Below are positions 1 through 10,774 of a stretch of DNA of 64,000 nt, piece by piece. The first letter of the stretch is position 1. Each line of letters begins with the position of its first letter. The translations under genes and the position numbers were made by a program. This stretch comes from Tetrahymena thermophila SB210 (Eukaryota > Ciliophora > Oligohymenophorea > Hymenostomatida > Tetrahymenidae): NCBI RefSeq assembly GCF_000189635.1, contig NW_002476438.1, forward strand, positions 372,001-436,000. The letters are read 5' to 3'. The notes below the pieces were generated by a model. That model was not told the DNA's origin. It searched no databases and was given only the letters and a program-made list of their open reading frames with translations.

Positions 1-1
1 A

Positions 2-1499
2 AAACAAGCTCAAATATTGAAAACAACTTTTCTCATTCTTCCTAGCACCATTTAAATTAAGCAAACTCCTCTAATATTGATTTGTAAAAAAATAAAAATT
101 AAACTGACTAATCAAGATTGCTTAATTGTCCTAGTAAGTTAAATAAATAGCATATTTTTTCAAACAAATTTTGCTTAATTCTTATCTTATTATTATTTAA
201 AATAATTAGGAAAACCTGTTTATCTAAGTGATGAAGATAAAAAAATATATGGGGACAGATTCTTAGACGGCTATCAGAAGCTTAGTCTTTTGGGAAAGTA
301 ATATTAAAAAGGCTTAAATTAAATCAGAATTTTAGCAAAAAATTAAATAAAATGGGATTGACTTAAAAAAATAAAAATATTTTATTATTTAAAAAGAGGA
401 GGCTTTGCTTTGGTTTGGCTGGCAAAATAATACAAGACAGGAATAAGCTTTGCAGTAAAGTAGATATGTAAATAAAATGGAAGTGATTCTCACATGAGAG
501 AAATGAGAATTAATTAATAGTTTTATGACCTTGAAGGTGAAGTTAAAGAATATTTCCACTAATTCGAAGGTAAAAAATTTTGGAAAAATTTATCATTATT
601 TTATTAGAATAATTTTATGTTTTAAAGGAATCAACAACTTTTTGAAGTGCTATGAGATAAGACATACATAAAGAGATATCTTTATAGTTTATGAGCTAGG
701 AGGAGGTTCTCTTAGTAGCATTTTGTATGAAATTAAGGGAGAATTCTATAAAAATGAAAGAGTTTATAAAATAAATTTTACAGAATTGCATGATAAATTA
801 TTTTAAACAAAAAGTAATAATTTGTTAAGATCGTTAATGAGGCACTTCTTCAATGCTCTCGATTTGCTACAGAATCAAAAAATTGTTCATTGTGATGTAA
901 AACCAGAAAATATTTTAGTTGAATTAGATCAAAGCGAAGCTTCTTTTTAAAAAGTTCACTTGATAGATTTCGGAAGCTGTTTTTCTTTTAAGGATGTAGG
1001 GTCAATTGGAATGGCTACTCCTGAATATCTTGCTCCTGAAATGTTAGAGCTGTTTGCATAAAGATTCAACATAAATAATCAGGTTTCTTAAATTGAGCAG
1101 CTTGCTAAAATAGCTAATCCGTGGTCTGTAGATATGTGGAGTATGGGAGCAGTTATGCTAGAAGTCTTAACAGGTTTGCCACATTGGCTAGCATATAAAT
1201 GCAGAGTGGTAGATAAGTAAGGCAAGAGTAATTTAAAATATGGTTTATTCTGTACAAAAGGCTAAGACTATGAAAAAATAATATAAAAACAGTAATAATT
1301 CTGTGATAACTTCAGTAATAATGTTAAAGAAATAACTAAATAGTTTGATTGCTAAGTAACAGCCAAAAAATTTTAAGATTTACTCAAAAAAATGATGAAA
1401 TTTAATTCTATAGAAAGAATTTCTCCTCAATAAGCCCTTTAGCACCCATTTTTTTCTTAATAAAACACAATCGGAGACTTTTGTAGCACAGATAACTGA
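2..1499 (+). CDS. Protein kinase, 5' end outside window
   Basis: Serine/threonine-type protein kinase in three visible exons (2-297, 397-569, 628-1499) read with TAA/TAG as Gln. The glycine loop is LLGKGGFALVWLAK, split by the first intron; the beta-3 lysine is in FAVKQI. The catalytic loop is IVHCDVKPENIL, so the HRD motif is HCD but the catalytic Asp and the Lys and Asn are kept. The metal-binding motif is LIDFGS and the activation segment ends in ATPEYLAPEM. A WSVDMWSMG helix follows, then a C-lobe ending in SPQQALQHPFF. All catalytic residues are present, so it should be active. The frame is open back to base 2 with no in-frame ATG, so the start, and perhaps further 5' exons, lie upstream. 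Part of the stretch between about 85 and 209 may be an intron; I could not decide. Group and substrate are unknown. Confidence 0.85.
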
Positions 1500-2800
1500 A
1501 AATTAAGTAAGATCTTTCTTGCTTGAAGCTTGTTTGTTTTAATAAAATTAGCCAATATACTTATTAATAAAATTCATCTCATAGTTTAATGTTTTTTATA
1601 TTAACAAAACATAACAAAATATCTTCTTGTTATAATATTAGCATTTAATAAACAATATTTTGCCTAAAATTTTATAATCCTTTCATCAATTTTGTATATA
1701 ACCTCTATCTTCTTGTTTAATCTAAACATTTATTAAACAATATTTAGCTTAAAAGATTAAATCCGTTAATTATGATTGTAAATAATCTCAATTTTAAAAA
1801 TCATATGTTTTCTAAATTGTTTAAATATTTGCTTTGATAGCTATTGTTAAAACACACACAAAATTTGATAATATTTACTCAAAAAAATTTTTATTTATGA
1901 TTCTTAAAAGAAGTTTTTGGAACAAAAAAATCTTAGAAAATAAGAAAAATTAGAGAAAAATTAATAAATTAATAATTAAATTTGATAACTATTTCATTTT
2001 TTTTAATGTTTTTTTCTATTTCTTTTTTAAATTAAATTAAACTAAATAAAATCAAAGAATATATTAATTTAAATTAAATACATTTTAGCAAATATAAATA
2101 TTTTTTTTTAAATTGAAATACGCTAAATATTTTTTATGATTTAACAATATAACTCATGATCATACAATATTTTTATATTCCAAGAAAAAATTTTATTTTC
2201 TAAATGAGTTTATCTTCTATGTTATTTATGTTATTGAAATATTCTAACTAATGAAATCAATATATTCTAATTAATAAATATCATTTGATAAACTGAAAAA
2301 TATAATTTACTTTTTGAATAAAATTCGTTAAAAATTTTATATTTAGCCTGTATTTTACTGCTTAATTTTTAAATATGTTAATTAATTTGATTGAAATTGT
2401 CTTTTTTTTTTGAGGAAATCATTTATTTAATGACGAGAACTATACCAAATTTATAGTTTTTTAGCAATTAAACTCTATTAGAGAAAACTATTATTTAATG
2501 GGAAAATTTTGTTACTTATGAAATAAAGTTTAAATAACTATTATTAATAATTGATTTTACAATGCTTTATACATGCATGTTTATAATTTAAATTAGCTTA
2601 TTCATACTTTTGTTTTAAATTTATTATTTATTTGTTGTTTCTCAATTATAAATTAAAAAAAATAACAAACTGTTCAAAAATTAATTAAAAGTAAGTAAGC
2701 AAGTCAATAGTCTTTGCAGAAACCAATCAAAAAGAGGCTAAAATAAGTAGAATCAAAATTTATTTTCAAAAAAAAAAACTGCACTAAAAATAGCTTATTG
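1500..2800. other. Intergenic AT-rich DNA
   Basis: About 1.3 kb of A/T runs and short homopolymers between the kinase stop and the first PI-PLC gene. I see no conserved coding frame, RNA gene or repeat unit. It must contain the kinase 3' flank and the promoter of the PI-PLC gene, but nothing recognisable marks them. Confidence 0.5.
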
Positions 2801-3745
2801 ATGTCGTGCTGCTTGTTAAATATTTGCTGTGTGCTTCCTTAAAAGAGACCTCATTTTTGCACAAAAAGAAAACCCTAAACTGATTTACTTTAGAGTGATT
2901 TTTATTTACATACAAGTAATTGGTTATCTTAAATTAATGATGAGACTTTTGTTTCAGATATCAATATTCCAGGCACTCACGAAAGTATGGCACTATATTC
3001 TTATTTTACACTATCTCTTCCTGTATGCCAAAAATGGTTACTAAAAGATCAATTAGAGAGTGGAATCAGATTTTTAGATATCAGAATAAAAGAAGATACA
3101 CATGGGAGATTGCCCATACATCATGATATTGTGTTTTAGAAGGCTTATTTTGAGGAAGACGTCTTAAACGTTTGCGAAAAATTTTTAGCTTAAAATCCAA
3201 CAGAATTTGTTATTGTGATGATCCGTATTGAGTAGAGAGATAGAAATGCTCCATCGTTAAGCAGCCGATTTGACTAAATAGTATCCTGCAAGAAAAATAA
3301 TATTTTTAGCTTTGAAAGCTCGATACCAAAAATTAAAGATATTAGAGGTAAGATTTGGATATGGAATGGAAATAACTGGAATTATAAGGGATTTAGCCTA
3401 TACAACATGTAAAAAACTGGTGTTTTAATTCGTTAAGATGACTATGATTGTCCAATTAAGTAAAAAAAAAGACTAATAAAAGATACACATAGTCTAGCAA
3501 TGTAGTTTCAATAAAATAGAAAAAAAGGTGTAGAAATTTATTTAAATTAAACGAACGGTTCTTAATGGCATGATTGGCCATCATCGTATGCAGAAGAAAT
3601 AAATAAACATGTATACGAAAATTAATTTTATGAAGGTATAATAGCTTTAGATTTCCCTGGAGAAATCTTAATTAAAGAAATTATTGAAACCAACTTTAAC
3701 AAGGATCCCAAAAATGATTTGATAGTAAATAGAAATTAGTATTGA
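2801..3745 (+). CDS. PI-PLC X-domain phospholipase-like protein, copy 1
   Basis: Intronless 314-aa protein related to phosphatidylinositol-specific phospholipase C (X domain only, bacterial-like architecture). The first catalytic His is in INIPGTHESM (about residue 60). The substrate/metal-loop segment is GIRFLDIRIKED and the second catalytic His is in LPIHHDIV. A WHDWPSSYAEEIN motif and ALDFPGE lie near the C-terminus. The family cleaves a glycerophospho-inositol or related phosphodiester; the actual substrate here is inferred only from the fold. The N-terminus begins MSCCLLNICC and has no signal peptide, so the cysteines may be palmitoylated and hold the protein on a membrane. The start was chosen because it gives the same Cys-rich beginning as the neighbouring paralogue. 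Gln is encoded mostly by TAA/TAG. Together with copy 2 it forms a tandem duplicate pair in the same orientation. Confidence 0.85.
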
Positions 3746-4041
3746 AATATTAAAGATTTTTAAATATTATAGATAAAATTAATTGAATGAATGACTGAAA
3801 AATTTGTTTTGTAAAAAAATTTTGTAAATAAAATTGTATTAAAAAAATATATTTTTATTATGAATAAATTCATTTATTTATTTATTCTGAAAAAAACTAA
3901 TTTTTGAAAGTTAATTGAGTTTATTTATTTATTTTCATTTTTTAATTAAAAGTAAACATCTCTAATGATTTAGCTTAATATTTTTTATTTATTTTGTTTT
4001 AATAAAATATTTAAGAGATTAAAAAGTTACAATATTTTAGA

Positions 4042-4637
4042 ATGGATCAGAAAAAATTAAGTGCATTTTATGAAAAAAGAAATACACTCTAAAAAATTAA
4101 TATTTTATTTGAATAATTACAACAAATTAGTTTGAAATATTAGTTTTAAAAATTTATAATTAAATAAAAAATAGAAGCTTCTATTGTTGATGTATTGTAA
4201 TCACTCAACAAATAACTTCCAAATTTTATATTTATTTTTTAAAGAGATTTATTGATTGATTTGGAAAAGATTTTATGATAGATATATTTAAAAAAAATGA
4301 AATTTGGTTAAAATAAGGTAAATTTAAGAGATAATAAAGACAATTAAATAAATAGTAAAACCAATTTACTGGAATAGAAGGAGGATCTTTTACTATATAT
4401 ATTTATCATAAGCAAAAAAATGATGATTTTTTATTAAAAATAAATTAATTCAAACAATTAAATAAATAAATAAATTCATTTATTTATTTAATAAAAATAA
4501 AATTGTTTTAGTAATCTATTAGAGCATTTTATATTTCATTTAATAAGACTTCACTTACTTATAAAACTCTTAAGTAGTATGATTTAAAAAAAGAAATAGA
4601 TGAAGATTTTTAAGAATTGGAAATAGATAGCTTTTGA
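4042..4637 (+). pseudogene. Frame-broken coding-like stretch between the PI-PLC genes
   Basis: Two overlapping ciliate-code ORFs look protein-like but are in different frames. The first (4042-4278, 78 codons plus TGA) starts MDQKKLSAFYEK and looks helical and coiled. The second (4275-4637, 120 codons plus TGA) starts MIDIFKKNEIWLKQ, contains GIEGGSFTIYIYHKQK and ends EIDEDFQELEIDSF. They overlap at the TGA with a -1 shift. I found no GT-AG intron that joins them, because the second frame has its own TGA at 4257. It could be a decayed gene, a sequencing frameshift in one small gene, or two chance ORFs. No family is recognised and the resemblance to coding sequence is a judgement from composition. 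Confidence 0.35.
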
Positions 4638-4886
4638 TTGATTGACTCACTGACTCAATTCACTCACTTGCTTACTTTAAAATTGACTATTACAAAATTT
4701 ACAAATATTTATTATTGATTTTGAAGGTTTTTGACAGGAATTTTTGTTAAAATTTTTATTAACAATAAAAAATTAATTAAATTTTCAACTATTTAAATTT
4801 AACTAGAATTTTGATAGATATTAAAAATACTAAATTAAGATTTTAATTAAATCTTTCTAATTAATTATTAACAAGCTATCCCAACC

Positions 4887-5846
4887 ATGTCACTTTGTCT
4901 TTGTTGTTGCTGTTGCTGCAATATTTGCTGCATGCTCCCTCAAAGAAAGGGGTTTTTTTCTTCTAAGAGAGGACCTAATACTAAAAATTTGTATAGCAAA
5001 GTATTTAATTCAACTCAAAATTGGATGCAAAATTTGAGTGATGATATTTGCGTTTCAGAGATTAATTTAGTAGGAACTCATGATTCTCTTTCGCTATATC
5101 CTTATTTTGGATTGCAGGTATCTGTATGTTAGAGGTGGATATTACTTGATTAGTTAAATAGTGGTATAAGGCTGTTTGATATTAGAGTTAAAGAAGATTT
5201 AGATGGTAAGCTACCTTTATATCATAGTTAATCATTTTAGTATTCACATTTGGAGAAAGATGTGATCGATGTAATAGACTCATTTTTAGCTAAAAATCCA
5301 AGCGAATTCGTAATCTTAATGATAAGAATTGAGGCATAAGAAGCTGGTGCCCCATCTTTAGCAGCTGGATTTGATAGAATAGTAAAAAGGAAGAGATAAA
5401 ATTTGTTTTCTTTTGAAAGTTGGATACCTAATTTAGATAAATTGAGAGGTAAAATTTGGATTTGGCCAGGAAACAACTGGGATTACAAAGGTTACAGTAT
5501 GAAATAAAAAATTAGAACTGGTTAACTGATACGCCAAGATTTTTACGATTACTCTGTTGAAGATAAAAAAAAAGTGATCAAACAAATCAATAACTTGGCA
5601 TACTAAAATAAGTCACTCAGACAATCAGGGTAGGAAATCTATTTGAATTAAATGAATGGAGTCAAATGGTATTGCTGGCCATCATCTTATGCAGAAAAAA
5701 TAAACTAATATGTATATGAAAACTAACTTTACGAAGGTTTTCTTGTATTTGATTTTCCAGGAGAGAAGATAATAATAGAAGTTATTGAAAGCAATTTCTA
5801 CTAGCCAAAGGAATACTTTACTAAAGACTATGAAAGTCTAAATTGA
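4887..5846 (+). CDS. PI-PLC X-domain phospholipase-like protein, copy 2
   Basis: Intronless 319-aa paralogue of the upstream PI-PLC-like gene, alignable from end to end. The first catalytic His sits in INLVGTHDSL, followed by GIRLFDIRVKED and LPLYHSQSF, where the second His is kept but its neighbours differ from copy 1 (YHS instead of HHD). WCWPSSYAEKIN and VFDFPGEK close the domain. The N-terminus MSLCLCCCCCCNICC has six cysteines in a row, an even stronger candidate for multiple palmitoylation than copy 1, and there is no signal peptide. Both copies keep the catalytic histidines, so neither looks like a pseudogene, and divergence suggests different substrates or locations. Substrate and membrane are inferred, not shown. 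Confidence 0.85.
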
Positions 5847-7413
5847 CTAAAGATAAACAGTTATCATAATAAATCATTACAAATAAGAATAAATCAAGAT
5901 TATAATCACTAAATTTATTATTTATTTATTTAAAAAGGATTATTTCTACTAAAATTTTAATAAAAAAAAATATTTTATTTTGAGTTCTACCTTCATATTA
6001 ATGTATATAATCAATCAATAAGCTCTTTAATAAATAATTTTAACTCTGAAATCTCAATTTTGATGAATTTTATCATTCAAACTTAAGTTAATTCATTAAC
6101 TCAGTATTTTTAAAAAAATGTAAATTGAATTATCCCGATAAAGTTATTTTATTACATTTTCACTGCTCAAAAATAAATAAATAAATTTAAAATTATCTGT
6201 TTTTGGATGAGAAATATGAGGTTGGTAAAATAAATATATTTTAAGGTTTTCATAAAAAACAAATATAATTCACTCAGTAAAGATTTAATTAATTTTATAA
6301 ATTGTTCAAATGATTACTAGTCTTAGCAGAATATTAGTTATAATAACTAATGAGCTCATAGTAACAATTTAGAAATATTTATCATTTAATGTAAAAAATT
6401 ATATTTTTTTCGAATTTAAATATTAGTTTATTACTGTTAACTTAGAATTAAATGCTATGAAGAAAGTTATATTTTTTTATATTAATTAAACAAATCAATT
6501 TAAATTAAATAGAAATTAGTTTTTATTTTCTTTAAACTAACAATATAATTATTAAATTTTGAGTTATTTATTTACCAATCCTTTTTTAAATATTTTAAAA
6601 CTTATTTTGAAAATTGCTTACCTGATTAAATTGAATATTGAATGAATAGTAAATTTCTGTATTGATTTTAGTAAGTGTTACTCAAAACAAATAATTTATT
6701 TTTTTTTCTGAATAAAATTGTAAAAATGCATTAAGAATTCAACCAATTATTAAAAATATAAAAATCATACAAAAATAATACCAAATCAATTTTGAGTGTT
6801 GATTTTTTTTAATGGCTATTGAAATATTAGATTTAGATAGAGTTTCTCTTAATTTCAAAATAAAAATAATTAAAAATACTCTCTACTTCACCAAAATATA
6901 AATTTTCATGCATTATTACATACTAACTTATTCTGAATTTATGTGGTTTCAAGAAAATAATACTTTTAGCTATTTTTAGCTAATTAAATATTATAAAAAA
7001 TAACAAAATAATTAATTTAAACTAAATAATTTGTTTTTATATAACATCTAAAATGGATTCTTATCATTCAATATTAAATCAAATGGTGTATAAAAAATAG
7101 AAACATATTTTTGCTTTAAGAAGTCAAAAAAGATTTTTTTGGAATAAAGTATAGATTTGATAAACTTAATAAAATTAATCAAAAAAAAGTTACTCTGAAA
7201 CCTCAAAATTAGTGAATTTTCAACCACCAATTAATTTAAATATTTAAGAATAATATATTTGAGAAAAACACTTCATCCTTTAAAATTTTACTTTTTGTTT
7301 AAGGAGAAATTATGTTACTATTTTATTTAATTTTTGTGATTAAATTGACAAAGTGATAATATTGGATGGCAAATAAGATATTTAATGCAATATTTTTTTA
7401 AAGAATATTATGA
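5847..7413. other. Intergenic AT-rich DNA
   Basis: Low-complexity sequence following PI-PLC copy 2, with scattered TTTATTTA and AAATAAAT tracts. Small ORFs in it have the composition of noncoding AT-rich DNA. Nothing further is recognised. Confidence 0.45.
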
Positions 7414-8213
7414 AAACTTGAAAATTTAAAAAAAGGTTACAATTTAGTTAATAAGGATTATTCTAAGCAAAAATTTAAGTCAGCAAATATATTAACAGAT
7501 GCTAATAAGATGCAAAGAGATATTATTAGAAAACGCAAATATATATAATAGAATGATAAAGCGGGTATTTTTGATGATATATATGCCAATTATTGGATGA
7601 AATAATCCTATTTAGAGACACGAAAAAAAGGTATAAGTTAGATAGAAAAAATTTAGTAATATCACAATTAGAAATGTATGCGTTTAGAGATGAAATGTAA
7701 TTATTAATAATTAGTATTAAATTATTAATTAGTTATTTTTTTGTTAGTTGAAGTTAGAAGCAGCAGACAAGCATATGTGTATGTATGTATTTATACATGG
7801 ATTTATTGATTGATTGTTATCAAAAAATAGATAATTCAAAAATTTAAGCAAAAAGACTTTATTTAGATAAACAGAAAAAAGAAATAATATATGATAGAAA
7901 GGGGAAAACAAGTAAATTTAATAAATAAATAAATTAATTTATATATTTATTATGGTTGATTTAATGAGCTAGAGAGTGAGTGAGTGATTGAGTTAACAAA
8001 GAGTATAAGGGATTAATTCTTTTAATAATTTGATAAAGGAATATAATAATTATTATTATCATAAAACAATAAAAGCATCAAATTATAAAGATAATAGGAG
8101 AGATAGTTAATATCGTGATTAAATAAATAATCAAAAAATCATCACAGGTATTATCAAAGAATCTGCAAATTTAAGGAAAATAAATTAGTAAATAGCTCAT
8201 AATTTTTGAAAGA
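7414..8213 (+). other. Possible exon fragments upstream of the Gln-rich gene
   Basis: Two stretches read like protein in the ciliate code. From 7414 to about 7700 an open frame includes KMQRDIIRKRKY and DIYANYWMKQSYLETRKKG. From about 8039 to 8213 another includes NYKDNRRDSQYRDQ and ends at a TGA just before the ATG of the next gene, in the same frame. Between them lies tetranucleotide-rich DNA (TTGATTGATTG, AATAAATAAAT). They may be unspliced 5' exons of the gene starting at 8222, a small separate gene, or a decayed one. No family is recognised, and I could not find splice sites that join them convincingly. Confidence 0.25.
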
Positions 8214-8221
8214 AATTATCG

Positions 8222-9842
8222 ATGATGTTTCAAGTTTCTACTTCATCTGGGACTTAAGGCGTGACTGATGGAGGAGGAGGCGGAGCAGTTTAGCAGCAAT
8301 AGCAATAAGTCAGCAGTTAGATTAGCGGCTATAGTAATAATAGCTTAGCTTTATCAAGTCATTTTGCGAAAAAGGAAGCTGCCCATTTAAGCAGATAAGC
8401 GACACATCGTCGCACAAAATCGCAATTCGATTTATAAACTAGCAATTTGAGGGGATAACCTAATTTGATATTAGGCAATAATCTGAATGGAGTGGCAACA
8501 CACTCACCTTCCGCATCAAGCATAGTTGGCGGAGAACAAAATTAAATAAATTACAATATTTCATAGTCTTTAGCCTCCCTTTAACAGAGTCAATCTTATT
8601 AAGGATTATAGTAAAATTTAATACAATCTTTAAAAAAATATTTAAAATGAAAATTCAAGTTTAAAAAATTCATTTATAAAAATAAGTAGTTAGCAATCGC
8701 CAACAGAATCATAGTCTTTTTGCTCTTAAATAAGGGAAAATTCTTCTTCGTCATCTTCATCAACTGCAGCCGGAGTGACATCAAGCGGTTAGGGCTTATG
8801 CCAAAGCTATAGTAACAACAATAGCATCAATAATACGAATAATCTTACAAATAATTCTATCAATAACAATAACAACAACAATTTAAATAATTTATTAGGC
8901 GGTAAGGAGCAATTATCGCCAATGAACACATCACAAATGATCTAGCTAATGCAGATTAAATAAACTTAAGAAAAGTAGTAAATTATCGAGACTATTGATT
9001 AAGATTTTTAGAAATTTAGTGCATGCAATTCGATGAATAATGGTTTCAATTTTGGTAAAAACAAAGGGAAAGCACAGTAACGAAGTGCTGGATTTTTTAG
9101 CGATATAAAAGGATATACATGCAATTAGAATGGAAATAACTAAAATAATCAATAAAATTAAATGCAAAATTAAAGTATTTACTCCTAACTTGCAATATCT
9201 TCCGGATAAAATCCTAACAGCAGTATGCCGTTTAATTCGACTTTAAATCAAAATACTTGTTAGACTTTAGCAGGTAATCAAAATTTAGGTTAACCTTCGT
9301 TAAATCTCATGACAATTTATGCAAATCATGCAAGCGGACTCCAAACAATTCCAGAATAGGAAATAAGTTCAATGGATTGCCCTAACATTTCTCATCCAGG
9401 CTCAACAAGAAATTAAGATGATAAAAGAATAGTTTTTCACTCGCATTCTAGTAGTTATTCCACAAATCCACAGCAAGTGAGTTAATAAGTTTCCCCTATC
9501 CTCCCATCTTAGTAAAATCAGCTACTCCTACACTCAAGTCATAGCAGTGCATCAAATAGCGCTGCTCCAACTCATCATAAATAAAATTCATCATTGGGTG
9601 GTCACAACCATTCGAGTTCATAAAATAGTGCTACATTTTAAAGAATGTTAAATCCTTCCTAATTTTCGGGTAAAACTCATATTAGTTTATACATTCATTC
9701 ATTCATACAATATAGTCTTTTAGATTTTTAAGTCGAAAATTTAAAATCCCCAAAGGAGAAATTTTTATTAAAGTATAAAAAAGAAATAAACAATAATATT
9801 AATTTTTAATTTCAATTTCTTTAAAATGGCATCAAGAGTTGA
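8222..9842 (+). CDS. Gln/Ser/Asn-rich protein, unknown function
   Basis: Model of two exons (8222-8610 and 8687-9842) with a 76-nt GTAAAA...AAG intron; the coding length is divisible by three and gives 514 aa. It starts MMFQVSTSSGTQGVT, then glycine and glutamine runs, a basic patch (THRRTKSQF) and long Ser/Asn/Gln-rich low-complexity segments. The last part (SLLDFQVENLKSPKEKFLL...) is less repetitive. No domain is recognised. After the TGA at 9840 the same frame continues to look protein-like for about 60 codons (LNSHVPNEKLRKM), so either the true 3' end is spliced differently or more exons lie in 9843-10774. Start choice rests on the first ATG after an in-frame TGA. Confidence 0.5.
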
Positions 9843-10774
9843 TTCATTTTTCATTTTAAAATCTTCATCTTAAACTCCCATGTGCCTAATGAAAAGCTCA
9901 GAAAAATGCTCTTTTTTAAATTAATATGGTAAAACAAATATATTTTCTCATATTTTGTTAGGTAAGCATAAAAAAAGTCAATTTGTCTATTTGATTTTAA
10001 TTGATCATACCTTTTTTAGAATTCAGAATCTGTTAAGTTGTTTACTTACTTATATATAATGTAAGGCAGACTTAAAAAATTATTAAAAAGCAAATAGACA
10101 AACAATCCAGAACAAAAAAGATTAAAATTATTACTTAAAGAGAGTTGAATGAAGGGACTAACTAACTAAAATGTTTAATTAGTAAAAATAAATAGTAAAG
10201 CTGATTAAAATATGAAGAATAAACAAATAAATAGATAGATATATTAGAATAGAAAATAAGTTAACAAATAAATTGATTGATGTATTTACAGACAAAAGGT
10301 GGTAAAACAAAAACTAAATTACACCAAAGCAAAATAAGAAAAATATTCAAATCAAATAAATAAATAAATTAAGAAAATTAAAATTGACTAACCAATCTAA
10401 GAAAAAATTCTTTGATATTTATAAAATTTAATTTGATAGGCCCCTACCAAAATTTAAATTTCTTTTTAATCATAAATCATCGAAGGCTGTTTTGGTTTAT
10501 TGTTATTTAAAAACAAACAAGAATTAATAGGCAATCTATTATTTTTAAGCTAGTAGTAGCTTTTAATTTTAAAGCAAAATAAATTTTTTCATATAATTTG
10601 ATTAATTCTTCTAATACAATTCTCTTTCTGAGAAATTCATCAATAAATTAGTAAGGAATCAAATTAGTGAACTAAATAATAAATCATCATCAGAATATAT
10701 AAATAAATAATTACTTTGACCCTTCAAAGTTTTAATTAATTATTTTAAATTTTGAAATTACTTATTATGTAAGT
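9843..10774. other. Unresolved region between two Gln-rich genes
   Basis: AT-rich sequence with several open frames but no decisive splice path. It may be a 3' flank plus promoter, or a region of small exons and introns joining the Gln-rich gene on the left to the poly-Gln gene on the right. A good acceptor (ATACAG at 872-877 past base 10,000) lies just inside the next ORF. Confidence 0.3.
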
